A stretch of DNA of 64,000 nt from Nectonema munidae (lineage: Eukaryota > Nematomorpha > Nectonematoida > Nectonematidae): contig JAUIRK010000678.1 of assembly GCA_030549495.1 (NCBI GenBank), forward strand, positions 1 through 64,000. Reading direction: 5' to 3'. The notes beneath the pieces are model-generated. The model was given only the letters and a program-made list of their open reading frames with translations. It was not told the DNA's origin and did no database searches. The translations under genes and the position numbers were made by a program. This document shows positions 13,501 through 24,199 of this stretch, piece by piece (the first letter of the stretch is position 1; every line of letters begins with the position of its first letter).

Positions 13501-16500
13501 TTATTATTTTAAATGAGACCCCGGGCTATTAAAAAATTATAAAGAGACCACCAAGCCGAAAATGTTTACAAAGTTTGTGAACCACTGTTCTAGCTCAAGA
13601 AGAGAACAAAATAATGCTTAATAACATGTGCTGTAAAAAACTGTTCACTTTGTCAGATATTTCTCTTTCAGTTGTTCTACTGATAAAAGTATGGCAAAAA
13701 AAGCCCTATATATATAATGTACTTGAACGCAAGGCTGAGCTAATTTTACAGCATTCGCATCAAGCTGAATTGCAAAAAGTTCAAAATTGATTTCCGAATC
13801 AATAAAACCACCTCTGATATTATAACATGAAACATCTCTTCTATTCGAATTCTAACGGTATCGCTTGACAGGAAGATATACTTCAACTTCACAAGTTCAA
13901 AGCTTCTTAACATATTCAGTATGATATTTTTGCAGCAATGTAATATCAACTGTGTTCTACTATGTTGAGAAAGGCTGGTGCTGGATTGAACTCAAGACCT
14001 TGTGGCATCGAAGTCAAGTATCATCTTGCCAACCTTACACCCCTTTATAATGATGATAATGTTTGTATGTATGTCGGAGTGTTTATCTTATTAGGGGCAA
14101 ACTCCATTTTAAGGCTTTTTTATTTTTCAATGTGTTCTTAGTAGTTTTTATTGTAAATAAGTTTGTATATACTCCAATAATTGTAAATTGACCTGTACAT
14201 CAATCATATTTAACGTGTGCGTTCCGGGTTTGGGGATAGGAAATAAATTGAAATTTTTTAGGATTTTAAAAGAGATGGGAGTGTCTCTTCTTTATTCAAG
14301 GTCGGAAGCAGGGGCGCACACCCTCAAAATTATTGGGGGCGAAATTTTTTGTTGCAATTTTCAAAATTAGTGGTCTGGAAATACCACGGGAGACCAAATA
14401 TTAAAGCAATCCTTTAAAATAGAGTGTATTCAGCGCATACTTAAAGTCCTAAATTTATAAAACTACTTTACTATACTTCCAGCGAAAATATTTTAATTAA
14501 ATTTGCAGAATATACACTAGTTTAAAAAAATCCAAAAAAGTGCGCCTCTGGTCGGAAGTGAAGAGATGGCAGTAAATGTATTAAGCTTCTAAGTGTCGAG
14601 AGTCGGAGGCAAAATTTTGTCGCGTACTGTGCAAGCCTGCTAAATGGGTTTCTTATTTGTTAAAATTTTATTTCCCATTTTGAACATATGGTCACACATT
14701 GGCACACCTCTATATGCATCCTGTGAAGAGTATTGTCTAAATATATGATCAACATTTTTGTCTTATCGCAACCTTCTGTTTGTTGCTATTTCACTACAAC
14801 TTGTTAAAAAAAAGTTTGTTTCACCTTGATAAATTAAGTTTTCAGCGTTGCCTTTGTTCCTTTTGCTGAAGCATCTCAATGAAACTCGAATGAATTCACT
14901 GTTTTTTATGGAATATTGTGATGAATATTTTCATCTCCTCATCTTTCACTTTATTTTAGTTTGGAAGACTCAAGAAGAAGTTTCGATGCTCGAACAAAGA
15001 ACAGGATTTGAAAGAAAATACGGATGCTGTGAAGGGATCTGCAGAGAGGGAAAATGAGGATGCTGTTGCTTCATCCCATCCCCCTCAAATAAACGCGGCC
15101 AAGACCCAAAGTGATGATGAAGAGGAAGATGAAGATTTGTCCAAGTATGAACTGATAAGCGATGAAGAAGATGACGATTATGATGATGATGATGGCAAGA
15201 ATGATGATAAAGTAAGGTCCATAAGTAATTCCTTTTAATGCCCACGCTTTTTTTCCTTGGTCACTAACAAAAGATATGATGGGCGCGTCAACATCTTTGA
15301 ATTGTTGCTAAATCTAAAAACTTAAGCAAATCTCCCTTGGCTTATTGTTCACTTCAAAAGGTGTTCTTTCTTTGCCAAAAAAAAACTATAACTATAACTG
15401 GGCAAATATACATATATCATATCATTATCAAGAATCGAATCTAGGACAACTATAATTCAAAGACGCCCATCTGCTGAGAATGATTTTGATAATAATTTTA
15501 AGTCTACTGATAAAAGCCATTTAGCAAAGACGAAATGAGAAAAAAATTTATTCTCTCGATATCTTTTTTTTTAAATTTTTTTTAGAAATAATTTTGAAAT
15601 TTAATTACACTCTCAATAATAATAATGGAACTCTGAGCGCAAGAATTTGTAGTATTAGTCGTCCGCTTTCTTTTTCAACATAATTATATTTTTTTTTGGA
15701 TATTGGTGTCCGATTGGGCCTCAAATGTTTAATTCTGAAGCGTCTCCTCAAAAAATTCTAATAAAAAAAATTTTCCTCCTTATAAATCCTAAAATATAGT
15801 ATTCTAAGAGAATATTGGTTAAGATTTCCAATATCTTCAACTTTCAAGAAAAACAATTAGGCAGTTAGCGCTCTATGATTTAGCTGGCATGTTTGGTATT
15901 TTTCTTTCCATGACTAATCTGTTCATTATCTTTCCTATCAAAGTTTTTTGTCAACTTGGTTGGATGTAGACAATTTGAATATCCTTCAAATAAAATATAT
16001 TAAAATCCTTAGTTAAAATATCTTATGTAAAAAAATTAAATTATGCGTTGGAATTAAAAATTTTTTTTTTCTTAAAATTCAAATCTTCCAAATTGAAATG
16101 GTGCAATTGACAACTCTGTTGGTAGTTGTTATCTTTAAATAGTCTTAAAAATCAAATTAATTTTTTAGTCTTTAAATTTATCATCATCTGTTTTATCGGT
16201 TTTTTGCTTTGATCCCTCGTTAACATGAAGAGAGCATTTGAAAAATCATTCGGATCTGGATTGTGAAAAACCATGATTTTTACGTCAAATTTTACCGAGT
16301 CAATTAAATATAGCATAATAACACAAAAATATTGTTAATATTTCTCAACCATTTTACCAAAAATGTTAAATGCTCAATTATTCCAATTAGCAAAATGTTA
16401 TTTTATCTTTCTTCCATTCAAACGTGGAAAGCGAAGGTTATATATAATCGTGTTGTATAGCAATAAAGTGATGAAACTTGCAGCCGTTGTGGGAGCGTTG

Positions 16501-19023
16501 GTAGTATCCTTGCATACCATGCTTGCTATCATGATGACTTCGACTCTCGAGTCGAATGTGCATGTCAAAATTTGAAATAGTTATAGCAAGAGTGTGTGTG
16601 GGAATCTAAATCTTAGCTGTGTTAATAATTTTGTTATAATGGTCTCCCAGATTAAAAATAATTATATTTTAATCACTTTTAACTATCAAACTTAATTCAA
16701 GTAAGATATGAAAATGGGAACAAAGCATTCCCATATAACTGAGCTTTTTGCCGTGATATATCACATTTTTTTCAATTTCAAAACTTTTCCTCGCCAAATT
16801 ATTACATGGACCCCTCTAAAAACTTTATTATATGGACCCTTGGAGCGACATGGACACCGTTGAGAAAACTGAGCTAGAACTTTGATTATTTTTATACGAT
16901 TTTTAATGATTTGAACAAATATACTGGAATAATTTTTTATCTCAAGTCAAAAAAAAGATAGAACAGGATATGATGATTCAAAAATTTTATTTAAGTAAAA
17001 AATGTAAAAAAAATAAGGTTTAATCATTTTTTCAATTTAATCGATACAATATTTTTCGTATTTTGACCATTGCATCCCATATTATAATTTAAACTCATTT
17101 AAGCGTAAAACTCGTGAACCGGAAAAACACTTATGAAAGAAAAGTGTTCGGTTTATCGAGGGTTTACTTTTTTGTTCGTAAAAAATTTGGAATGTACTTT
17201 TGACGCTTATATTATTGCATTTATCATTCGTATCATAATGCCCTCACTTTTTTGGCTCCTGGACTTTAGAAATACCCTTTTCCAGATTATTCCATTTTCT
17301 TTTAAAGAGAACATCCGGCATTATTATCCGGCTGTTATAATGCAATCTTGCTCTTCCAAACCTGGAATATAATCTTTTAGAGATCATAAATAAATTGACT
17401 AGAAACAGTTGAAAAGGAAATAATGATTTTTTTGCAATGAAAATTGAAAAATTTGGTTTTGATTTGATGCATCATATCTTTATTTTCATTCAAAAAAGTT
17501 GAAATGATTCTTGTTAATATTTTACAGAATTGCATTTATTTTTTTTGGAAGAAATGTTTATTCAAAATAGCTATAGAAAAAATATTTAATGTTTTTTTTT
17601 AATTTTAGAACTGTTCAGAAAAAAACATATCCCTTGAAAAGAAAGGAGCTGGCGATAGCCAATCGTTTATTTCCGAAAAAAGACGACACCACTACGATGC
17701 ACAGCATGAAAATAATGTAAGGAACGAACAACGAATTGGTCACCGCGATCAAAGCCATTCCTCTTCCGCATCTTCTTCTGAGCGTGATACTCCTTCCGAA
17801 AGGAACCAATCAAAAAGGTAGTACATATGGTGATTCGAAAGCGGCAGAAAGCAATGACTTTCAGCGCGAAAGATATAAATATTATTTAAAGGAATTAAAC
17901 GCTCATACAGATCCTTAAAATACCGTCGGTGTTAAAAATAAAAACAACGAGTTATTGCACACATGTAGTAGATTCCATTGTAAGTATTAGATCCCGGAAT
18001 TGTCAATTTCGCGATGTCCCAGAGTCTTTCAAGAAAACAGTGACAAAATTTGTATTAAGTTCACATAATAAGAAATATGTGAATCAGAATTGTTCGTGTT
18101 GTTTAAAAATCACGGTACGATAAAATGGTTTAGTGTCGCAGTGGCGTGAAGAATGGTCGTGGAATCTTCTTTTTATACTCCATCAATGTAAACAAAATAT
18201 GAAGAATGTTCATATGTTATATCCTAGTGGTGTTGCCGATTACCACATAAAATGCGATGCTGAACCCATGTCTATTGCTTATTGACTTCCACCATTTTTC
18301 AATAATAATTCATTAATTTGTTTATTTTAGAAACTTTTGAATTGAAACTTTAACATGAATAATTTTATATCATATAAAATTAGACAAACCAACATTTGAT
18401 GAGAAATAAAAGCACTTTAATATTTGAAATCTAATTTATTTCTTCTGGAAGAGTTGAAGAAGGAAGGTAAATCAAATATTTAGAATTTAGGTTTTAGTGT
18501 TAAAAACGGTAGAAAAGAGAACAAATTGCCACAAGTCTATCATTAATGATAAAAGTTAAAAAAATTCATGTGTATCCTATACCTGCGAATCTCGCTGTGT
18601 TATTTAGTTTTCGGACTTTTGAGTCTTATTGAGATTTAAAAGGGACTCATAATTTTTTAAATATATTTTTATATTAAAATTTGTTTTAAATATTCATCTT
18701 TTAGTCTTATATATATTTTTTCAATTCTTGATTTTGGGTCGATTTACTCTTTTGGCTATTTTGATCATAAAAATAATTCTTGGTGTTTCTAGTTTTGACT
18801 AAGTTTTCTTTTCTTTTTTAGAAAAGTTCGCTCATCATCTCATAGAAGCGCTTCGTCTTCTTCCTCCTCCTCCTCCTCATCATCATCTAGCAATTCGTCC
18901 TTATCCTCTGTCTCCAAATCTTCGAATCATTCAGTAGCAAGCGTGCATGAAGACGACTCAGCCAACTCCAGATCACCTTCCATCTATTCCATCCACTCAG
19001 ATGTTGTTGAAGAGGATTGCTGA
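4514..19023 (+). CDS. ZRANB2: ZRANB2 orthologue, zinc-finger Ran-binding-domain splicing factor
   Basis: ZRANB2 binds 5' splice-site-like RNA through two RanBP2-type zinc fingers and works in the nucleus in alternative splicing. I place seven exons: 4514-4569, 6957-7009, 9604-9795, 11627-11700, 14960-15211, 17609-17817 and 18822-19023. Together they give 345 residues, against about 320-330 in human. Finger 1 has Cys15, 20, 31 and 34; finger 2 has Cys71, 74, 85 and 88, each with the C-x2/4-C-x10-C-x2-C spacing. Then follow 'GFGGGYNDREDVEY', an acidic stretch with 'EEEDEDLSKYEL', and a Ser/Arg-rich tail with a run of 13 serines. All junctions keep frame. Intron 3 uses a GC donor (CAG|GCATGT); the others are GT-AG. 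Exon order, finger spacing and the DLSKY block make the assignment strong. The first exon is short but contains the start and Cys15. Confidence 0.93.
5148..6235. repeat. ~150-bp satellite array, about seven copies (ZRANB2 intron 1)
   Basis: A monomer of about 150 bp recurs head to tail. The marker 'aaatttgcggtttac' or variants appear near 5225, 5379, 5529, 5678, 5825, 5972 and 6122. Each is followed by a 'ttccaaaaa.att..ttcaaattttaca' block and a 'tttttataccaaatc' block. Copies are diverged, least so in the first four. A two-copy relative lies at 39708-40012. Open frames across it are by-products. Confidence 0.85.
6440..6795 (+). mobile_element. Helitron-like non-autonomous repeat (tentative)
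   Basis: The 5' part has 'ctatgctgaatttgtgtgtg' and a TGTCTGTC tract. Two 'gattggttgaaattattta' units and a TG microsatellite follow, then three copies of a ~32-bp unit built on 'tatgtttcgagaaacaaa'. The 3' end has a CAGTG/CACTG hairpin a few bases before CTAG|T, the arrangement expected of Helitrons. The 5' TC end is not certain. Confidence 0.45.
8341..8490 (+). mobile_element. tRNA-derived SINE, family A
   Basis: It starts GGGGCGTAAGTATGGTTGG, with an A-box-like 'GGTTGGTTAGATGC' and a good B box (GGTTCGATCC). The non-tRNA body 'ttcgatacacgcggcgcaat' recurs in the copies at 19247 and 39405. It lies in ZRANB2 intron 2. Confidence 0.8.
10279..10830 (-). pseudogene. Possible C-terminal zinc-ribbon of a piggyBac-like transposase
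   Basis: The lower segment encodes 88 residues with 'KKRCNICPFSKGRKSKQVCS' followed by Cys-His. The C-x2-C-x10-C-x2-C pattern resembles the cysteine-rich tail of piggyBac-type transposases. An upstream segment on the same strand (10624-10818) encodes 64 residues in another frame with an interruption between, so the copy is eroded. No catalytic core is visible. It lies in ZRANB2 intron 3, antisense to the gene. The family call is inference. Confidence 0.35.
13018..13592 (+). mobile_element. hAT (ZBED/SCAN3-type) transposase remnant with 3' terminus
   Basis: Near 13030 the plus strand reads 'LVKLKHIFLSNDTVRRL'. At 13219-13340 it reads 'YLLQHLVDNFLFYKTT' and 'EIFEKLDNFL'. These match consecutive parts of the catalytic core of hAT transposases of the ZBED5/SCAND3 kind. 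The expected intervening 'LDESTD' part is missing. The block ends with the inverted terminus GTTTGTGAACCACTG at about 13577-13591. It lies in ZRANB2 intron 4 and is heavily decayed. Confidence 0.6.
13740..13950 (-). pseudogene. hAT transposase fragment, antisense to the previous one
   Basis: The minus strand encodes 'ELVKLKYIFLSSDTVRIRIE' followed by 'EMFHVIISEVVLLIRKS'. This is the same hAT core segment as at 13030, with about 60 bp of nucleotide identity between the two in inverted orientation. It is either a second copy or one arm of a local rearrangement. Confidence 0.6.
13979..14045 (-). mobile_element. SINE family A, fragment
   Basis: The minus strand carries the tRNA-like head with the B-box region 'GAGTTCAATCC' and 'ttggcaagatgatac'. 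It is truncated and diverged from the 8341 copy. Confidence 0.5.
14309..14550. mobile_element. hAT MITE, 242 bp, perfect target duplication
   Basis: Termini CAGGGGCGCAC and GTGCGCCTCTG are inverted with one mismatch. The element is flanked by a perfect 8-bp duplication GTCGGAAG (14301-14308 and 14551-14558). No coding capacity. Its first ~200 bp and last ~30 bp match parts of the 3.2-kb element at 45689-48880, so it looks like an internally deleted derivative. It lies in ZRANB2 intron 4. Confidence 0.9.
15822..16563 (+). repeat. Long dispersed repeat, inverted partner at 26385-26910
   Basis: Several hundred bases match the reverse complement of 26385-26910. Blocks include 'cttggttggatgtagacaat', 'attgaaatggtgcaattgac' and 'tatagcaataaagtg'. 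This copy has about 200 bp (near 16162-16368) absent from the partner. It lies in ZRANB2 intron 5. No protein is recognised. Confidence 0.8.
16741..16869 (-). mobile_element. Probable hAT terminus remnant
   Basis: On the minus strand it begins CAGTTTTCTCAACGGTGTCC and runs into a repeated 'gggtccat' module, like the ends of animal hAT MITEs (CAGNGNTTCTCAAC). The other end was not found. Confidence 0.35.
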
Positions 19024-19246
19024 GAGACGAGGAAGGAAACAACAACAACAACAACTCTTCACCAGTTTGTAAAGTGTAGATGGGATATTTAATATATCTA
19101 TTTTTAAAGCAATGCTTCTTTCTGCCAGTGTTCACTAAGAATATATCCTAGATATTAAAAAAGCCTCTTTTTCTTTACAGTGAACGCAATCGTTATCAAG
19201 TTGATCGGTATATAAGCTCACAACTGATAATACACAAGCCATATCA

Positions 19247-19392
19247 TAGTAATGGTATCGTAGGGGGTTTTCATCGAGAAGGCACAATTGCGCCGCTTGT
19301 ATCGAACTATGAGGAAAGCAAGCTTGATGCAGGATCGAACCCAAGACCTTGAGTTATCGAATCCAGCATCTAACCAACCCTACTCACGCCCC
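19247..19392 (-). mobile_element. SINE family A in the ZRANB2 3' region
   Basis: On the minus strand it has the head GGGGCGTGAGTAGGGTTGG, the B box GGTTCGATCC and the shared body. It sits about 220 bp past the ZRANB2 stop. An AATAAA at 19506-19511 is a candidate poly(A) signal, in which case the SINE would be part of the 3' UTR. Confidence 0.8.
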
Positions 19393-19399
19393 TATATAT

Positions 19400-21296
19400 T
19401 TGACTTTCAAGTACAGAGAACATCACATGCATATGCTTTTGATGAAGATAGAATCGCGGCCAAATATTCGTTGGTGGGAAGGCAATCGCTGTATTTTTTA
19501 TATCAAATAAAGAGTACACGAGTGAATAATCCTATGCACGCTAAAGAAAAATTGTTAGGGGTGTTGCAAAAGAATAAAGCCTTGTATTTTTCTTCGTGAA
19601 GTGCGACGCCAGTGTGCCAGGAAATGAAAGTAGTCTACTTATACTGAATTTCAATAAGGAAAATAGATATCATTCAAATCGATAGCTCTCTTTTCTATGG
19701 AATTTTATATATTTAAATCAGACACTTTTGATTTCGTGCTACACCGATTTCACACTGATATCCTCCAAAGGTTAAAACAATCGCAATTCAAGTGTGAAAA
19801 AAAAATTTCCTGCTTATTCCGTACATATCCAAAATAAGTACAACTTAATATGATTGAGATTTCGATGTGAGATAGTGATGTTTAATCAATCATTTCTTCA
19901 ATTAAGACGCATCCAATAACAGCATTAATGACAGTCCACGCCTGTTTGTAATATTGACGTTTTAGTGTATTAGGTGGGCTAAAAGAATCAGCGTTAATCG
20001 CCAGTTTCTAAGTAGTTTCTTTTGTAAGTAGGGTTTATCATAAATATAAGAACGCAAAAAATTCTAATTTGGAGATGAAGATTTTATCCATCTGCAAGGA
20101 AGCAACATTTGGGAGAATTGAGAAGTTCCGAATTTTATAAATACTAATTAAAGTATATAATGGCTCTCAGTGAACTTTTTGTTATTTCGCAGAGAAACAT
20201 TGATTGCGCGTATACCGATCAAATTGATAGCGACCCCATAATACAATGCTCTTCCTTAATAATTGTCACCTTTTAAACAATATTTTCTTTCTTATTCTAG
20301 CTTCTTGTGATGAATTATACACTGCATCCAATACTCTCCTCTCTCTTCTCTAATTTTCAAGCTGAAGTATTGAAGTCATTCGCGTGTCTTTAATTTGTTT
20401 TTAAAATATAAATAAATTTATAATATGATTTTCCCTAACCATTTCATCAGCTTATAAATATATTCAAGTTTTGCTATGTACCACAATAACTTCTGCCTGC
20501 GTATTTTCATATAACAAGATATTCAATTTCTTGCAAAATGTGCTTCTTGAGAAAACTTTTGACACTTGGGTACTACGCGGTGCGGGTAGAAAAATTGTGA
20601 GATTTGAGAGTATTAGAAAGATGAATTCGCAAACTTTAGGAGCATCATTTACTATTATAGGCATTAGTTGTAGTCTGTTGTGCCGAAATAGCCGCATGCA
20701 TGGAAAGAAGAAAATTACACACACTCATATAACAGAGTGGTGTTAGTTACTGTGTGTGAGAATATATATATAAATTTTAATTAAATTAATAAAGGTATAC
20801 AGTAAGCCCTCTACAATAATACTTCCTCAAAGATAGGTCTTTACTTAAAACGCCGCTATGTATAATTAGAGCACAAAGACATTATTTTTAGGGTAAAATG
20901 AACCTTCAATGTTTTTAGAGAAGCTTCAAAAATTTTGTCAACTCTGCTATATTTATTAGAGATATCCGCAGAAATTTTACGTCCTCTTAACATGCGCGGA
21001 CCATTTAAATTTCAGCATCTGCAAATTTGAAACAGTTTCAAAGTTTTTTTTCGCAATTTTTACTTTACCCAAAATTTGTATGATAAGTACGTCTTTATGA
21101 TAACACATATACATTGACATCTCTCAATCTTTTAGAAGTATGAAACTTGCATTTGCTTAGAATAGCAATTGTGATATTCGCATCTGTTAGGAGGTAAACT
21201 TTGAAAATCGCATCCGCAGGTACAAAAAAGTTCACATCGGATACATCTCTAATATTCATGAATTAAAGATGAAAAATATACTTTTGAAGTGTTATT
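19400..21296. other. Intergenic, no gene seen
   Basis: AT-rich sequence without recognisable protein or repeat structure beyond a possible TACAGTAAGCCCTCT transposon end near 20799. Confidence 0.4.
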
Positions 21297-21304
21297 GTTT
21301 AGCA

Positions 21305-21549
21305 CAAGGGTTCTCAACAAGATTTCTCTAGGGGTACTTAGATGGCTGAGAAAGATGTATTTTAAATAGAAGTAATTGCGGAATATGAAATTTAGTGCTA
21401 GAAGTGTCTGTTCCTTTAATTTGTACACTGTACCCTAATGAGTTAGACAATAAATTATCATTTTGTTCATTGACAGATTATTTTTGGGTTCGGAAAGATG
21501 GTCTTATAACTCAGGGGGTACTTAACCGAAAAAAGGTTGAGAACCCCTG
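21305..21549. mobile_element. hAT (Charlie-type) MITE, 245 bp, perfect target duplication
   Basis: The ends CAAGGGTTCTCAAC and GTTGAGAACCCCTG are inverted, with the CAGGGGTTCTCAAC signature of Charlie-like hAT elements. It is flanked by the 8-bp duplication GTTTAGCA (21297-21304 and 21550-21557). It carries no transposase. Confidence 0.9.
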
Positions 21550-21559
21550 GTTTAGCACA

Positions 21560-22960
21560 TTATTACATTTTAAAAATAATATACGAAGTTTGAGGGTTTA
21601 TATAGCAATCAAAAGTGAGAGACATTTAATACGCATAGCAAGCATCTTTAGATACTATTGAGATTTATCATATAGCAAAAGTGAGGAGATTAAGGAACTC
21701 GATATTCTGAAAATCCAAAAGTATCCAGTGATGATGATAAGACTTAGCTTTCACTTATGTTTTCATTTTCTGATTCATCTTCACTACCGTCAATCATATT
21801 TAAAATGTCTTCGTCGCATAGGATATTCATTATCTATATTATGGTAGCTAAAAGGTTCTTGTAAATTTGAAGGACCTTCACTACGTTGCGCTATTTCCTG
21901 ACGGAATCCTATGAGGAATAATCTTTGTATGCTGTACTTGTTCAATTGCATTCTCTCAAATTTGGTTCTTGAGCTTTATTACTTTCAACACATTCCAAGG
22001 AGTGCTTTACTAACATCGTCGATAACGATGTAAGAGCTTCTGACATAAGTAATCCTAGAATTTAACATTTGAGAATTCTATTTTCCATTTTATACAGGAT
22101 AATTATGACATGTTATTCACAATTACGTGGTATCTGAAAATCGCGTATTTTAACATTCTAATGATGTTGGGAAAAGAAAATACAGCGAATGCTATCAGAT
22201 CATCTTTTATTCATCCAAACAAGCTAAGATAAGACTATTGAAAATGATTAAGCAAAAGTCAAGGCCTTCATGTGGTTGGCACGACTTCCAAGGCTACATA
22301 TGGATGCGAATCTTGGCAACAACATCGACTTGCTGCTCTCCAAGAGACTCTTCTATGCTTACTACATCTCCCATGCACTTTCTCTAGGGTTAAATAGATT
22401 TAAAGCAAAGGTGCTTCTTTTTTCTCCGAGAATCTCAACAAACTTTACTGCCATTGCAAGTGTATTCATATTTTTAGTTTGAAGCAAGCATTACTTTTAA
22501 CTCGTTCCCTACCGTTACTATTTCGCTTCAATGCCATATAATCTAAGAAATAGTTTAATTTTCAGCATCTCCTATCTTTGTCCTGAAGTAATCTCTAGAG
22601 CAAGGTACTTTCAAGTCAAAAATCGAATTACCCATTTTATCGAAGAAAAAGAACACGAGATTAAGTAACTTGATATAAAAATACCTTAAAATGAAAAAAT
22701 TGGCGATTACAGTTTGGCTCCATTCTGATTCGTAGAATCGAGATCGAATCAAATTCAATGTTTCATACTTTGAGAGATCGGATCGTCTTTCTATTCATTT
22801 TATGTTTATGAAGGCTAGCACATGGCGTAAAATTCTATAAATTGCAGATTGGTGTACATCATTGGTGATATATCAATTACAAGCATTTCACTCTATTTTT
22901 GTCGCATTCAGGCTTTCCTGAACAGCGCTGAACTTTTTGTTATTGATTTGATTGTCTTTT
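21560..22960. other. Intergenic, decayed transposon pieces suspected
   Basis: No gene recognised. On the minus strand near 21725-21850 an acidic stretch 'DEDILNMIDGSEDESENEN' resembles the acidic N-termini of piggyBac transposases and the plus-strand frame at 23005. The rest shows nothing I can name. Confidence 0.3.
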
Positions 22961-22964
22961 AAAA

Positions 22965-23247
22965 TGAAGGAAAAAGCCGATACACTTTCAAATAAGCATG
23001 TGCCTTGATTTTAACAATCATTGAAGGTTCTGAAGATGAACTTTATAACAATCAAAATATTCATGAAGATCAAACAGATAAAGACGAGATTATTTACATT
23101 GAAGATACTAATATTTTAGATCTAGGAAATCTCAATAATAATGATGAACCAGAAAGTGATATTGAAATTTTCTTTGATAATAATTCACTGTGTAACAAAA
23201 AATTAAAAAAAATTTTGTTTCAAAAAGTTTTTTTTATGTTTTACTAG
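22965..23247 (+). pseudogene. Acidic ORF, possible piggyBac N-terminus
   Basis: An ATG at 22964 gives 'MKEKADTLSNKHVP' and a stop. One frame over, 23005-23247 encodes about 80 residues with 'IIEGSEDELYNNQNI' and a run of Asp/Glu. Short acidic leaders with S-E-D-E are common at the start of piggyBac transposases, and a similar stretch is on the minus strand near 21.8 kb. There is no catalytic domain downstream on this strand, so the assignment is weak. Confidence 0.25.
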
Positions 23248-24199
23248 CATTTAAGGCATGCGATTCTGAAATTCTGCTTTATTTTTGCACTGCTATAAGT
23301 TTTCATTATTTTTTTTTCAAATTGAATAACATGTATTAAAAGTTCATATTTGAATTTTTAAATGTTTATTTTTTAGAAAAATACAAAAAAAAATCAAACT
23401 CGTGTATTAGTTCGGCTCTTTCGCTTGTTTTCATCTGAACTTTGTCGAGTTAAATTCCAAATCTAATCTCCCATCATACTTTCATCCCATCTTCCTTGAT
23501 ACCGCTTTCCATATCTTTAATATCTTGGTAAAACCGCTCTCCGTGGTCCTCCGATACATTTCCAAGATTTGGCTTGAAAAAATCCAAATGAGAATGCAAA
23601 TATGCATTTTAATTGACATTCTACAATTGAACTCTTTCTAACTTTTAATCAGTTCCGAAGTCAATTCCTTGAAGTTTTCAGCCTTGTTTTTCCATAAGAA
23701 CCCATCAACAACATTTCTGAATGCCATTCATGCTTTTTTTCCTCATTTTTCGTCATTTGACTTTCAAAAAATTTTGAATTGAGTATTTTTTTAATTTGAG
23801 GACCATCAAATATACCGGCGTTTAACTTTGCTTCAGAAACTTTTGGAAACATTCGTCTCAGCTCACATATCACCTGACTGTAAGAAGACAAAGCCGTGAT
23901 GAATTGTTTAGCAAGGCCAAGTTTGGTATGGAGTAGTGGTAAAAGGTCTTTTTCTTTCTGTACCAGTGGAGTAAACTTGACGTTATGACACCCAATTTTG
24001 AAAAAGGTTCTTTTTGGCTAGACATTTTCTGTGTAATGCTTTTCTTTGTCCCTACTGTTTCATAAACAAAGGATACTTTGTATATCCATCCTGCATTCCC
24101 AAAAGCAAACCATTATTTTGAAATCTGGGCAAATATTCCAATTATACTTTTCATATTTGATCAATTCAAGTAAAAATTTCAAATTTTCATAACTTTCTA

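Noticed and set aside
14970-15245. Minus-strand frame rich in histidine
   Set aside because: It is the complement of the Asp/Glu-rich exon 5 of ZRANB2.
13577-16880. Shared 'ttctagctca' next to two hAT ends as one element's target duplication
   Set aside because: The two ends have the wrong relative orientation for a single element; probably chance or a rearrangement.
17736-17918. Extra plus-strand frame overlapping ZRANB2 exon 6
   Set aside because: It is in another frame; the true frame meets a stop just past the donor, consistent with an intron.
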